From the NCBI GenBank assembly GCA_031549905.1, contig JAVBPC010000032.1, forward strand, positions 1 to 64,000: a stretch of DNA of 64,000 nucleotides. The letters run 5' to 3'. Positions 45,080 through 52,757 of this stretch are shown in pieces; within the stretch, counting starts at the first letter, position 1, and every line of letters starts with the position of its first letter. The notes beneath the pieces were generated by a model. That model saw only the letters and a program-made list of their open reading frames with translations, was not told the origin of the DNA and ran no database searches. Made by a program: the position numbers and the translations under genes. This stretch comes from Avichristensenella sp031549905 (GTDB taxonomy: Bacteria > Bacillota > Clostridia > Christensenellales > Aristaeellaceae).

Positions 45080-46862
45080 CGGTACCTCCAACGGGCACGG
45101 CGGTGCGCAGTGCCCCCGGGCCAATCAAGGACAATATTCGGTCCAGCATGGATACCGGAAGCCTGACGGTAACCAGTGTCCCCTCCGCTTCATACTGTTC
45201 CGACAGCACGGTTGCCCCGTCATGCAGCTGCGACAGCAGCGATCCCTTCGCGAAGGGGATCAGCAACGTTACCGTGCGGTGGTCGGCGTTTATTTTCTGC
45301 TCCACGGCGGTGAGCAAAGCAGGCACACCATCCCCCGATTGCGCTGAAATGGGATATGCCCCGGCCAAGAACGGCACCTCGGCCACCTTGTCAACCTTGT
45401 TCAGAATCTGAATAATCGGCTTATCCCGCGCGCCCAGTTCATCCAAGACCTTGAGCACCACATCCTGCTGCTGGTACAGCTCCGGCGATGACGCATCGTT
45501 TACAATCAGCAGCAGATCGGCCAATAGCGCCTCTTCCAGCGTGGAACGGAAAGCGTCTACCAGCGTATGCGGGAGCTTGCGAATGAACCCTACCGTATCC
45601 ACCAGCAGGCATTCTCCGCCTTCAGGCAGCTCAATGCGCCGCGTGACGGGGTCCAGCGTAACAAAAAGCTTGTCTTCCGCCTTGACACCCGCATCGGAAA
45701 GCAGGTTCAGGATCGTTGATTTGCCGGTGTTCGTGTAACCGACCAACGCGACGACCGGTTGCTCGTTCTTCTCACGGCGCGCCCTGTGCAGCGCCCGCTG
45801 ATTGGAAAGCTCCAGCACTTCTGCCCGTAGGTCGGCCAGGCGCTTGCGGATGCGGCGGCGGCTCATTTCCAGCTTGGATTCGCCGGGCCCTCTGGTGCCG
45901 ATGCCCGCGCCAAGCCTGGACATCATCACACCCTCACCCATCAGGCGGGGCAGCTGATACGCCAGCTGCGCCATCTCTACCTGAAGCTTGCCCGCGCGTG
46001 ACTGTGCGTGCTGCGCAAATACATCCAGAATCAGCGTGGTGCGGTCAATGACCTTGACGCCGACTATGGCTTCCAAGTTGCGCGTTTGCGCGCCGGTCAG
46101 TTCATCGTCGACGATGACGAGGTCTGCATCCATCCCCTGCACATCCAGCGCGAGGCGCTCCGCCTTGCCGCTGCCGATGTAGGTGGAATTGTCCGGCTTG
46201 TCCTTCTTTTGCAGCAGCACATCGACGATTTCGGCGCCCGCCGTCTCCGCCAGCGCACGCAGCTCTTCCAGGGATTCCAGGCTCTCAATGCCAACCAGGA
46301 TCGCGCGCTCCGGGCGGTCTGCCAGGGCTTCTTTCTGCCCTTCCAGCATCAGGCAGTCGCTGTCTTCAATGCGCCGCATCCATTCCGCCTGCGGAATGCG
46401 TGAAATGGCGTAGATATCTGTCGTTTCCGGTACGGGCACGCCGTTGACACGCTTGCCAAGGAACGCTGCCTGCATGCCGGTTGCGCGCTCATTCAGCACG
46501 CCGACAGCCGCCATTGCGTCAAGTTTCAGGCTAACCAGCGCCTGCAAGTCCACATCGGATAGCTCCGGTGTGCCACCCGGGTGTGTATGGATGCAGCGAA
46601 CCCCGCTCAACCGCTCCAGGCTTCTGCGCAGGCGCACCTCCGGCAGCGGTACGCTGTCGATGTTGCCCACGCTGACATCCATCACATCGCCCGCACGGCT
46701 GACGTATACGGACACCTCGCGCCGAATCTGCGCGGTATAGCGCACGAGCAGGCTGATCAGTTCCGGCGGGGCAAATATGTCCTCATCCAGTTCCAAGGCA
46801 TACAGACCCTCCATCTCATCCAGGAGCGTCTGGCGAATGCCTTCCAAATTTCCATGTATCAT
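45069..46862 (-). CDS. hflX: GTPase HflX, long form with JAMM-like N-terminal domain
   Basis: Ribosome-associated GTPase that splits stalled 70S ribosomes under stress. At 597 residues it is far longer than E. coli HflX (426). The extra N-terminal 190 or so residues contain H92-x-H94-x7-S102-x2-D105 (in HTHPGGTPELSDVD), an exact JAMM/MPN+ zinc-protease-type motif. The usual HflX core follows: SGKAERLALDVQGMDADLVIVDDELTGAQTRNLE, the glycine-rich GIGTRGPGESKLEMSRRRIRKRLA helix, then the G domain with GYTNTGKST (about 377-385), DTVGFIRKLPHTLVDAF and NKVDKV. Whether the JAMM domain is catalytic is unknown. Confidence 0.92.
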   Translation of the reverse strand: MIHGNLEGIRQTLLDEMEGLYALELDEDIFAPPELISLLVRYTAQIRREVSVYVSRAGDVMDVSVGNIDSVPLPEVRLRRSLERLSGVRCIHTHPGGTPELSDVDLQALVSLKLDAMAAVGVLNERATGMQAAFLGKRVNGVPVPETTDIYAISRIPQAEWMRRIEDSDCLMLEGQKEALADRPERAILVGIESLESLEELRALAETAGAEIVDVLLQKKDKPDNSTYIGSGKAERLALDVQGMDADLVIVDDELTGAQTRNLEAIVGVKVIDRTTLILDVFAQHAQSRAGKLQVEMAQLAYQLPRLMGEGVMMSRLGAGIGTRGPGESKLEMSRRRIRKRLADLRAEVLELSNQRALHRARREKNEQPVVALVGYTNTGKSTILNLLSDAGVKAEDKLFVTLDPVTRRIELPEGGECLLVDTVGFIRKLPHTLVDAFRSTLEEALLADLLLIVNDASSPELYQQQDVVLKVLDELGARDKPIIQILNKVDKVAEVPFLAGAYPISAQSGDGVPALLTAVEQKINADHRTVTLLIPFAKGSLLSQLHDGATVLSEQYEAEGTLVTVRLPVSMLDRILSLIGPGALRTAVPVGGTDGR

Positions 46863-46871
46863 ACCGATAGG

Positions 46872-47900
46872 TTACTCCTTTTTCGCATGCGATAGCAGCG
46901 CGGCAATCCCGCTTTGCCCCACTTGGTAGACGGGGCCGATGGGGTTCATCCGCGCGCCGTTGGTCAGCAGCACCGCCGTGGTGCCGTTCGCCTGGTCGAT
47001 CCATGCTTCACATACCGCGCCGTACGCGCACCCCTGGTGGCCCCAGAAACTGTGCTTGTTGTCAAACACGCCGGAACCGACATGCGCGATGCCAAGCCCT
47101 CGGTCCGGATCGCAGTATACCGTACCAATTTTGCTTTGCATTGTGAACAGGTCGGGGTCCGTGATCGGAAGCCGGCGGAACACGCGCAGCAGGTCGGGCG
47201 CGGAGATCATCAGTTTGCCCGCGGGCACATTGTAGTGTAGGCGGGGATTCGGATTCTCATCCAGCGGTACCTTTGAAAACGCGGTGGCATCGTACGCCAG
47301 CTTGTTGCCCGGCACATTGTAGCAGTGCGCCATGCGCTCTTTATTCCGAATGCGCTGCGGGTGGAACGACGCGTCGATGTTCAGCGGCGTGAAAAACTCC
47401 TGCCGGATGAAATCATCGAACAGCATGCCGGACGCGGCTTCCACCATCATGCCCACGACGCCTGCACCCAGGTTGCTATACGAAAATTTCGTACCCGATG
47501 GGAATGAATGAAAGCTCTTGGGCAGCAACTGATCCAGCGGCATCGTTTCGGGCGAAAAGATGACGCTATCGTACACCGCATCGGAAACAGCGGCCGTATG
47601 CGTGAGCAGCTGGCGCAGCGTGATCGACCGCCCGGCGGAAAAACCAAACGTTTCACGGATATCGGCATCCAGAAATAGCCTTCCCCTGGAAACAAGCCGT
47701 AGGGCGGCCGCCGCGCCGAACACCTTCGAGATGGATGCGATGCGGAAAATAGTATCCCGCGTGACAGTCCTTTCAGAAATCACGGCCTCGCCGCCAAAGA
47801 AAAAGTCCGGCTCTTCCCCATCGCGCGCCACCGCGGCGCTCCAGCCCACCGGGTCGAACGGCGCGATCGCCTCGCCCACGTCGCTGGTTGGTTTCATCAT
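46872..47900 (-). CDS. Serine hydrolase of the class C beta-lactamase/PBP fold
   Basis: A 342-residue member of the beta-lactamase-related serine hydrolases (peptidases, esterases, DD-carboxypeptidases). The nucleophile motif is S56-x2-K59 (ASISKV). The Tyr motif is YSN in GTKFSYSNLGAGVVG, and a C-terminal HxG-like GHQG stands in for the KTG box. No signal peptide is visible, so it is probably cytoplasmic and unlikely to be a resistance enzyme. ATG 47900 has GAGG six bases upstream. GTG 47951, with a purine-rich but more distant site, would add 17 basic residues. The true substrate cannot be inferred. Confidence 0.85.
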   Translation of the reverse strand: MMKPTSDVGEAIAPFDPVGWSAAVARDGEEPDFFFGGEAVISERTVTRDTIFRIASISKVFGAAAALRLVSRGRLFLDADIRETFGFSAGRSITLRQLLTHTAAVSDAVYDSVIFSPETMPLDQLLPKSFHSFPSGTKFSYSNLGAGVVGMMVEAASGMLFDDFIRQEFFTPLNIDASFHPQRIRNKERMAHCYNVPGNKLAYDATAFSKVPLDENPNPRLHYNVPAGKLMISAPDLLRVFRRLPITDPDLFTMQSKIGTVYCDPDRGLGIAHVGSGVFDNKHSFWGHQGCAYGAVCEAWIDQANGTTAVLLTNGARMNPIGPVYQVGQSGIAALLSHAKKE

Positions 47901-47975
47901 GCTAAGCCTCAGGCGCACAATCGTTTTTGCAGGCCGTGGTATGCTTCTCACGCGCGTTCCCCCTCTATGCCGCTG

Positions 47976-48809
47976 TTATTTCAGATCCAGCGGGTTGATG
48001 TGGTCCATGTCGTCAAAGTCCTGGTTCTCCCCTACCATGCCCCAAATGAACGCGTAGTTGCGCGTGCCGACGCCCGTGTGGATGGACCAGCTGGGGCTGA
48101 TGACAGCCTGCTCGTTATGCAGGATCACATGGCGCGTTTCGGTGGGTTCGCCCATCATATGGAACACGACGGCATCGCCCAGGTCGAAGTAGAAATACAC
48201 TTCCATGCGGCGCGCATGCGTGTGGCAGGGCATGCTGTTCCAGTTGCTGCCCGGTTCCAGCGCAGTCAGCCCCATGCACAGCTGGCAGGTTTCCATCACC
48301 GCCGGGTGCAGGTACTGGTAGATTGTGCGCTTGTTGCACTGCTCGGCGGTACCCATCGGGCGCGCGTTGGCCTCTTTGATGTTGATTTTGCGGTTCGGGT
48401 ACGTCTTGTGCGCGGTCGCGGAGTTGATGTAGAACTTCGCAGGGTTTGCAGGGTCATCGCTTTCAAACGAGATATCTTTCGCACCCATACCGACGTACAG
48501 TCCGTCGCGCGTGCCCATATCATACACCGTGCCATCCACGGTTACGCGGCCCGGGCCGCCCCCGTTGATCGCGCCAAGCTCCCTCCGCTCCAGAAAGTAT
48601 TTGGAGGCCAGCTCTTTGCCACCTTCGAGCGCCACGGGGCCGGAAACAGGCATCACGCCGCCTGCGATGATGCGGTCATAATGGCTATAGGTCAAAAGGG
48701 CTTCATCGGCCTCAAACAGGCGATCAATCAGGTGCTCCCGGCGCAGGCCTTCCGTGGTGTAATGTTTCGCGTCTTCAGGATGGGACGCGTAACGAACATT
48801 CAGCTTCAT
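47976..48809 (-). CDS. kduI: 5-dehydro-4-deoxy-D-glucuronate isomerase
   Basis: Zinc cupin isomerase that converts 5-keto-4-deoxyuronate (from pectin or glycosaminoglycan breakdown) to 3-deoxy-D-glycero-2,5-hexodiulosonate. The 277-residue sequence is typical of KduI: VRYASHPEDAKHYTTEGLRREHLI at the N-terminus, then GGVMPV, YVGMGAKDISF and the metal site MPCHTHARRMEVYFYFDL with its His-x-His and Glu ligands. It ends SWSIHTGVGTRNYAFIWGMVGENQDFDDMD. AGGAGG precedes ATG 48809. No kduD, kdgK or uronate transporter is adjacent, so the rest of the pathway must be elsewhere. Confidence 0.96.
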   Translation of the reverse strand: MKLNVRYASHPEDAKHYTTEGLRREHLIDRLFEADEALLTYSHYDRIIAGGVMPVSGPVALEGGKELASKYFLERRELGAINGGGPGRVTVDGTVYDMGTRDGLYVGMGAKDISFESDDPANPAKFYINSATAHKTYPNRKINIKEANARPMGTAEQCNKRTIYQYLHPAVMETCQLCMGLTALEPGSNWNSMPCHTHARRMEVYFYFDLGDAVVFHMMGEPTETRHVILHNEQAVISPSWSIHTGVGTRNYAFIWGMVGENQDFDDMDHINPLDLK

Positions 48810-48833
48810 GGCAAATGCCTCCTTTTAAGTCGC

Positions 48834-48862
48834 ATTATACCATATCGCGCACTAGCATACAA
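48834..48862 (-). promoter_or_regulatory. Sigma-A promoter of kduI
   Basis: On the minus strand: TTGTAT (48862-48857), 17 bases, TATAAT (48839-48834), 25 bases before the kduI start. It lies face to face with, and almost exactly on top of, the ylmC promoter. Confidence 0.75.
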
Positions 48863-48863
48863 T
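48835..48863 (+). promoter_or_regulatory. Promoter of the YlmC-like gene
   Basis: TTATAC (48835-48840), 17 bases, TACAAT (48858-48863), 22 bases before the start. The -35 is weak. The two boxes are the mirror image of the kduI promoter boxes. Confidence 0.55.
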
Positions 48864-48884
48864 ATAAGGGAGAGGGGTGCTTGT

Positions 48885-49133
48885 ATGAGCTTGTCGGAGC
48901 TAAAGGCAAAAGAAGTCATCAATGTGTGCGATGGAAAGAGCATCGGAAAGGTCATGGACCTGGAGTTCAACCCGGATACCGGGCAGGTGGAGGCAATTGT
49001 GGTGCCGGGCAGCTTTGATTTCCTGGCGCTGCTGCGCGGGGAAAAGCGCGGGTATGTGATCCCGTGGGGGCAAATATGCTGCTTGGGCGATGATGTGATC
49101 CTGGTACAGATACAGGATAGCCAGATGGCGTGA
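48885..49133 (+). CDS. ylmC: YlmC/YmxH family PRC-barrel protein (sporulation-associated)
   Basis: An 82-residue single PRC-barrel domain protein of the YlmC/YmxH family, which is conserved in endospore formers and often under sporulation control in Clostridia. The recognisable core is LSELKAKEVINVCDGKSIGKVMDLEFN, then VEAIVVPG, and GYVIPWGQICCLGDDVILV at the end. ATG 48885 has AGGGAGAGGGG upstream. A much longer open frame running into it from the left is antisense to kduI and is not its N-terminus. The molecular role is unknown. It is about 70 bases from nrdR. Confidence 0.88.
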   Translation: MSLSELKAKEVINVCDGKSIGKVMDLEFNPDTGQVEAIVVPGSFDFLALLRGEKRGYVIPWGQICCLGDDVILVQIQDSQMA

Positions 49134-49203
49134 TTTCGCTTCCCTTTTTGCCCGCCTTTCGTTATAATGGATGCAAAGCACGGGAGAAAAGGGGCAGATA
49201 CCG

Positions 49204-49677
49204 ATGAAGTGCATGTTTTGCAATAGCACCGAAAGCCGGGTTGTGGATTCCCGGCCCACTGAGGAGGGCAACGCCATCCGCCGCCGCCGCGAATGTGAGA
49301 AGTGCGGCCGCCGCTTCACCACCTATGAAAAGATTGAGGCCGTTCCCCTCCTGGTGATCAAGAAGGATGGCAGCCGGGAAGCCTTTGACCCGGAAAAGAT
49401 ACGCCGCAGCATCATCAAGAGCACGGAAAAGCGCTCTGTCTCCATGCCGGAGATCGACAAGCTGGTGCGTGAGATCGAGATGCAGGCGTACAACGCGCTG
49501 GATCAGGAAGTCACTTCCGCCGCCATCGGCGAAATGGTGATGGAAGGCCTTCGCAAGATCGACGAGGTCAGCTATGTCCGTTTTGCGTCGGTGTATCGCC
49601 AGTTCCGCGACATTCCCTCTTTCATGGACGAGCTGTCCAAGCTGCTGAACGAACAGGCCCTGCACGAAAAGACCTGA
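49204..49677 (+). CDS. nrdR: Transcriptional repressor NrdR
   Basis: ATP/dATP-sensing repressor of ribonucleotide reductase genes. The 157-residue product has the N-terminal zinc ribbon CMFCNSTESRVVDSRP...RRRRECEKCGRRFTTYE (residues 3-45). The ATP-cone domain (about residues 46-136) starts VPLLVIKKDGSREAFDPEKIRRSI. ATG 49204 is chosen because it begins the zinc ribbon; GAAAAGGGG lies upstream. A -10 element TATAAT occurs at 49163-49168 with no good -35. No NrdR box or nrd gene is within the window. A terminator follows. Confidence 0.96.
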   Translation: MKCMFCNSTESRVVDSRPTEEGNAIRRRRECEKCGRRFTTYEKIEAVPLLVIKKDGSREAFDPEKIRRSIIKSTEKRSVSMPEIDKLVREIEMQAYNALDQEVTSAAIGEMVMEGLRKIDEVSYVRFASVYRQFRDIPSFMDELSKLLNEQALHEKT

Positions 49678-49691
49678 CCATGCGCCGAAAT

Positions 49692-49727
49692 CGCCCCCTG
49701 CGATTATGCCGGGGGCGTTTCTTCTTG
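49692..49727 (+). terminator. Intrinsic terminator after nrdR
   Basis: CGCCCCC (49692-49698) pairs with GGGGGCG (49711-49717), and a GC step in the loop extends it. TTTCTTCTT follows. The stop codon of the convergent yjbR gene (49704-49706) sits in the loop. Confidence 0.8.
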
Positions 49728-50102
49728 CAGCGATTGCCGGCCTTTCTTTGTCAGCTTGCTGATCACATACTTGTACGCATGGTCAATCATCGCGTGCAGT
49801 TCATCTTCGGGCACTATGCCGCTTTCCAAGTTCACAGTGTTGAAGTACGGCTGCTGCACCGGCGGGCAATGCCAGCCACGCGTTACCGTGCCCGGATACG
49901 CATCCCGGTAAAACATGCCGGTAATCCTGTCGCAGTTGAAAGTGGCCGTCCTTTCGCCTTTCAGCTGAAAAAACTGCGCAAATATCCGCCCCTTCACCTT
50001 GATTGCGGTGGAATTCGGGCCAAACGGATGGTCTTCATATGCGCCCGGCTTTTGCAGGCAATAGCGCAGCAACGCTTCGTCAGCTGTATTTCTTTCACTC
50101 AT
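49704..50102 (-). CDS. MmcQ/YjbR family DNA-binding protein
   Basis: A 132-residue member of the MmcQ/YjbR family, which has a CyaY-like fold. The pattern is clear: CLQKPGAYEDHPFGPNSTAIKVKGRIFAQF at the N-terminus, then a central VTRGWHCPPVQQPYFNTVNLESG and a C-terminal DELHAMIDHAYKYVISKLTKKGR. Reported family members bind DNA, but the role is poorly defined. ATG 50102 is used because the conserved domain starts there and the codon overlaps the rluB stop (ATGA), suggesting coupling. The ribosome-binding site is otherwise weak. Confidence 0.88.
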   Translation of the reverse strand: MSERNTADEALLRYCLQKPGAYEDHPFGPNSTAIKVKGRIFAQFFQLKGERTATFNCDRITGMFYRDAYPGTVTRGWHCPPVQQPYFNTVNLESGIVPEDELHAMIDHAYKYVISKLTKKGRQSLQEETPPA

Positions 50103-50803
50103 AGTGCCCGTATCTTTTCTATTTCTTCCTGGGTCAGTTCCCGCCACGCACAGCGCTTCACACCGCCCAATTGCAGCGGGCCAAACTGCACGCGCCGCAG
50201 GTTTACCACCCGGTACCCTACCGCGTCGAACATCCTGCGCACCTGACGGTTGCGCCCTTCGTGGATGGTGACCAGCAGCACGGTTTCCGTGCCCGTACGC
50301 CGGATTACACGCACCTCGGCGGGGGCCGTAAGCTTTCCTTCCAGCGGCACGCCCTGGCACAGGCGGTGCACGGCATCCATCGGCACATCGCCCTCCACGC
50401 GCGCAAGGTAGACCTTGTCCACCTCGCGGCTGGGGTGCAGCAGCCGCTGTGTCAGTTCGCCGTCGTTCGTCAGGATGATCAGCCCTTCGCTGTCAAAATC
50501 CAAACGGCCTACCGGGTACAGGCGTGCCGGAATATCCTTGAACCTATCCAGCACCGTGGGCCTTCCTTCCGGGTCGGAAACGGTGCATACCTCTCCAAAC
50601 GGTTTATGATACAGGATGTAATAGCGCCTCTCTTCGGGCTGCACGGACGCCCCATCCACACAAACCGTATCGCCGTCCTCAACCTGCACACCCATCTCCG
50701 TGATGACCACGCCGTTTACCGCAACGCGGCCTTCGGCAATCATCTCTTCACATTTCCGGCGGGATGCCACGCCGCATCCGGCCAGATACTTCTGTAACCG
50801 CAT
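50099..50803 (-). CDS. rluB: Pseudouridine synthase RluB/RsuA family
   Basis: Makes pseudouridine in rRNA, most likely in 23S helix 80 as RluB does in Bacillus. The 234-residue protein has an N-terminal S4 domain (MRLQKYLAGCGVASRRKCEEMIAEGRVAVNG), the catalytic motif ARLYPVGRLDFDSEGLIILTNDG with the nucleophilic aspartate (about residue 102), and a C-terminal IHEGRNRQVRRMFDAVGYRV. ATG 50803 shares one base with the upstream GNAT stop (TGATG). In many Bacillota rluB follows scpB; here a repeat, dacF and ytfJ stand between them. Confidence 0.95.
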   Translation of the reverse strand: MRLQKYLAGCGVASRRKCEEMIAEGRVAVNGVVITEMGVQVEDGDTVCVDGASVQPEERRYYILYHKPFGEVCTVSDPEGRPTVLDRFKDIPARLYPVGRLDFDSEGLIILTNDGELTQRLLHPSREVDKVYLARVEGDVPMDAVHRLCQGVPLEGKLTAPAEVRVIRRTGTETVLLVTIHEGRNRQVRRMFDAVGYRVVNLRRVQFGPLQLGGVKRCAWRELTQEEIEKIRAL

Positions 50804-51378
50804 CACGATTCCCCCTGGCGAAAGAATTTGTAAAAGAAAAGCGCGCTCTCCCGAAGGCCGACAGCCATCAGCATCTGCTGGGATAGCCCCACATAGCGCA
50901 GCGTATCCACCCCGCCGAACTGAAACCCGCACGCGGTGAAGAACTGGCACGCCCCCGCGTTCACATCCTGCGTTTCAGCCGTAAGGCCCGACAGGCGCTT
51001 TGAGCGCGCCCAGTCCTCCGAAAGCGCCAGCAACGCCTCCCCCACGCCGCGCCGCCGATGCGCCATCGCCACGCGGATGTCAAGGATTTTGGCAAGCTTG
51101 TGATCGTGCGATTCCAGCAGTATCTGTCCCGCAAATGTGCCATCCAGCCAGGCAAGATACACGCCTTTATCCGGCAGGTCAATCCACTGCTCCACGTTGG
51201 GCGGAATTTGCAGCGCGGTGCTGCCCACGCGCCACAGCGCGCCGGGCAGTGCCTTGTAGTCCAGCTCCAGCCCGCTTGGTTTGGCACGGACGACCACGCG
51301 CTCGCTGTCGAGTCGGCGGTCCTCCACCGTCCAGAGCAGATCGGCCGTTTCCGGCGTCAGCTTTCGGATTTCAATCAT
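50803..51378 (-). CDS. GNAT family N-acetyltransferase
   Basis: A 191-residue acetyl-CoA-dependent acetyltransferase. Motif A of the GNAT fold is seen in LDIRVAMAHRRRGVGEALLALSEDWAR (about residues 112-138, with the R-x-x-G-x-G pyrophosphate loop). The following LTAETQDVNAGACQFFTACGFQFGGVDTLRYV resembles streptothricin acetyltransferases, but this is a weak guide to substrate. The ATG at 51378 has AAAGGAAG upstream. Extending the frame further would translate the palindromic repeat. It is co-transcribed with rluB and yjbR by overlap. Confidence 0.85.
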   Translation of the reverse strand: MIEIRKLTPETADLLWTVEDRRLDSERVVVRAKPSGLELDYKALPGALWRVGSTALQIPPNVEQWIDLPDKGVYLAWLDGTFAGQILLESHDHKLAKILDIRVAMAHRRRGVGEALLALSEDWARSKRLSGLTAETQDVNAGACQFFTACGFQFGGVDTLRYVGLSQQMLMAVGLRESALFFYKFFRQGES

Positions 51379-51399
51379 GAGAACGCTTCCTTTGCTTAG

Positions 51400-51557
51400 G
51401 GCAACACCGCACAATGCGCCGGTGCGCCGACGAGTAGTTTTTTTGTCCAGGTGTGTCTGCAAAATGCGAAGGCGTAGCAGCGCTACGTCGAGCGTTTTGC
51501 AGGTGCGCATGTGCGGAAAAGCAACCGTCCGCGCGCCTGTGCATTGTGCGGTATTGC
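51400..51557 (-). repeat. Palindromic intergenic repeat, copy 3 (158 bp)
   Basis: The left end GGCAACACCGCACAATGCGCC and the right end GTGCATTGTGCGGTATTGCC are near reverse complements. The core appears as CGTAGCAGCGCTACG (51473-51487), the reverse complement of the core in copies 1 and 2, so this copy is inserted the other way round. It fills the whole gap between dacF and the GNAT gene and probably stands in for a terminator there. Confidence 0.87.
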
Positions 51558-51558
51558 C

Positions 51559-52704
51559 TTAGGGATCGGTTATAGACAGCATCGGCCAGGCACGCAGCCA
51601 CAGCAGGAACGGCGAGGCCTTCTCGCGCACAGGCTCGGCAATCACCAAAGGTTTCTTATCCAGAATCTCGCCGTTCACGCGCATGGTCGCCCACCCCACC
51701 TGCGCGCCCGCGGGCAGCGGCGCCGTCACGCTTGGCGATATCTCGATGGTGAGATCCGGAAGCTCATCCTCCGCCACCGGTCCGGCAACAGAACCCCGGA
51801 CCACAACCGGAATCTCTTTTACTTCCCCATCTTCAACCAAGACTGTGCCCACCACCGTGCCGTCTTCCAACATTTGCTGCCACTGGTACACGGCAAAGCA
51901 TCGATCCATCAGCCGCGCCGCCTCCTGAAACCAATCGGAACAGTTGAGCACGACGCCGACAATTTCCATGTCCCCCCGCTTTGCCCCAAACACCAGGCAC
52001 CGCCCCGCCGCCTTGGTAAACCCGGTCTTGATGCCTGTGGCGCCGTCATAGTCGGAAAGCAGCGCATTCTTGTTTCTCAGCACGCGCGAATAATCGCGGC
52101 CTTCCCATGGAATTGACGCGCGCTGCGTGGATACGATATCGCGAAACACCGGGTTCTTCATCGCGGCAGCGGCGATCAGCGTAAGATCACGCGCCGTGGT
52201 GACGTGCCCTGTCGCCGGCAGGCCATTTGGGTTGACAAAGTGCGTGCCTGTTCCGCCAAGCTCTACCGCGCGCTCATTCATCAGCTCAGCGAAAGCGTCC
52301 ACGCTGCCGCCAATGTACTCCGCGATGGCAACCGCCGCATCATTGCCGGAGGCGAGCATCAACCCGTACAGCATGTGCTCCAGTTCGAGCGCTTCACCCC
52401 GGCCCAAATAAATCGATGTTCCGGGCATACCGTATGCGTTGTCACTGGTGACGACTGTGTCATCCAGGTTCCCACGCTCCAGCGCCAACAGCGCCGTCAT
52501 CACCTTCGTGGTGGAGGCCATCGGCATGGAAGCGTTTTCGTTATACGCCAGCAGGGGGCGGCCTGTCGCCAGATCAATCACATACGCCGCGCGGGCGCTT
52601 GTCCCCTCCGAAATCACGGCATAACCAATACCTGCATTATACAGGAGCGCAAGCAGGATGAAAAGCCCCACCAGCGCTTTTTCAGGTTTTCCAAGTATGC
52701 GCAT
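51559..52704 (-). CDS. dacF: D-alanyl-D-alanine carboxypeptidase (PBP5/DacF type)
   Basis: Low-molecular-weight penicillin-binding protein that removes the terminal D-Ala from peptidoglycan. The 381-residue precursor has a hydrophobic N-terminus (about residues 10-30). The catalytic triad motifs follow: S64-x2-K67 in MASTTKVMTALL, SGN in LASGNDAAVAIAEYIG (about 119-121) and KTG in ATGIKTGFTKAAG. A beta-rich PBP5 C-terminal domain and a terminal amphipathic segment (SPFLLWLRAWPML) for membrane attachment complete it. ATG 52704 lies just after a hairpin that contains its ribosome-binding site. It is downstream of the sporulation gene ytfJ, so a role in the spore wall is possible. Confidence 0.95.
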   Translation of the reverse strand: MRILGKPEKALVGLFILLALLYNAGIGYAVISEGTSARAAYVIDLATGRPLLAYNENASMPMASTTKVMTALLALERGNLDDTVVTSDNAYGMPGTSIYLGRGEALELEHMLYGLMLASGNDAAVAIAEYIGGSVDAFAELMNERAVELGGTGTHFVNPNGLPATGHVTTARDLTLIAAAAMKNPVFRDIVSTQRASIPWEGRDYSRVLRNKNALLSDYDGATGIKTGFTKAAGRCLVFGAKRGDMEIVGVVLNCSDWFQEAARLMDRCFAVYQWQQMLEDGTVVGTVLVEDGEVKEIPVVVRGSVAGPVAEDELPDLTIEISPSVTAPLPAGAQVGWATMRVNGEILDKKPLVIAEPVREKASPFLLWLRAWPMLSITDP

Positions 52705-52705
52705 C

Positions 52706-52743
52706 AAAAAGCCCCCCTTCTCCTGTACCGTATGAAGGGAGGC
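52706..52743 (-). terminator. Intrinsic terminator after ytfJ that embeds the dacF ribosome-binding site
   Basis: On the minus strand GCCTCCCTTC (52743-52734) pairs with GAAGGGGGGC (52720-52711), with one T-G pair and a 13-base loop. TTTTTG and the dacF ATG follow at once. The 3' arm contains the purine-rich sequence that should bind 16S rRNA for dacF. Confidence 0.7.
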
Positions 52744-52757
52744 GTTCGGTTATTCGG

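Noticed and set aside
46872..47900. Class C beta-lactamase (antibiotic resistance)
   Set aside because: There is no signal peptide, the KTG box is replaced by GHQG, and the wider family is mostly esterases and peptidases.
47967..48884. A plus-strand frame running antisense through kduI and in frame into ylmC, suggesting a longer YlmC
   Set aside because: KduI is clear on the minus strand, and ylmC has its own promoter and ribosome-binding site directly before ATG 48885. The upstream part is a shadow.
50803..51378. GNAT gene as a streptothricin resistance determinant
   Set aside because: The resemblance is limited to the general GNAT motif and a short following stretch. It sits in a chromosomal housekeeping run without mobile elements.
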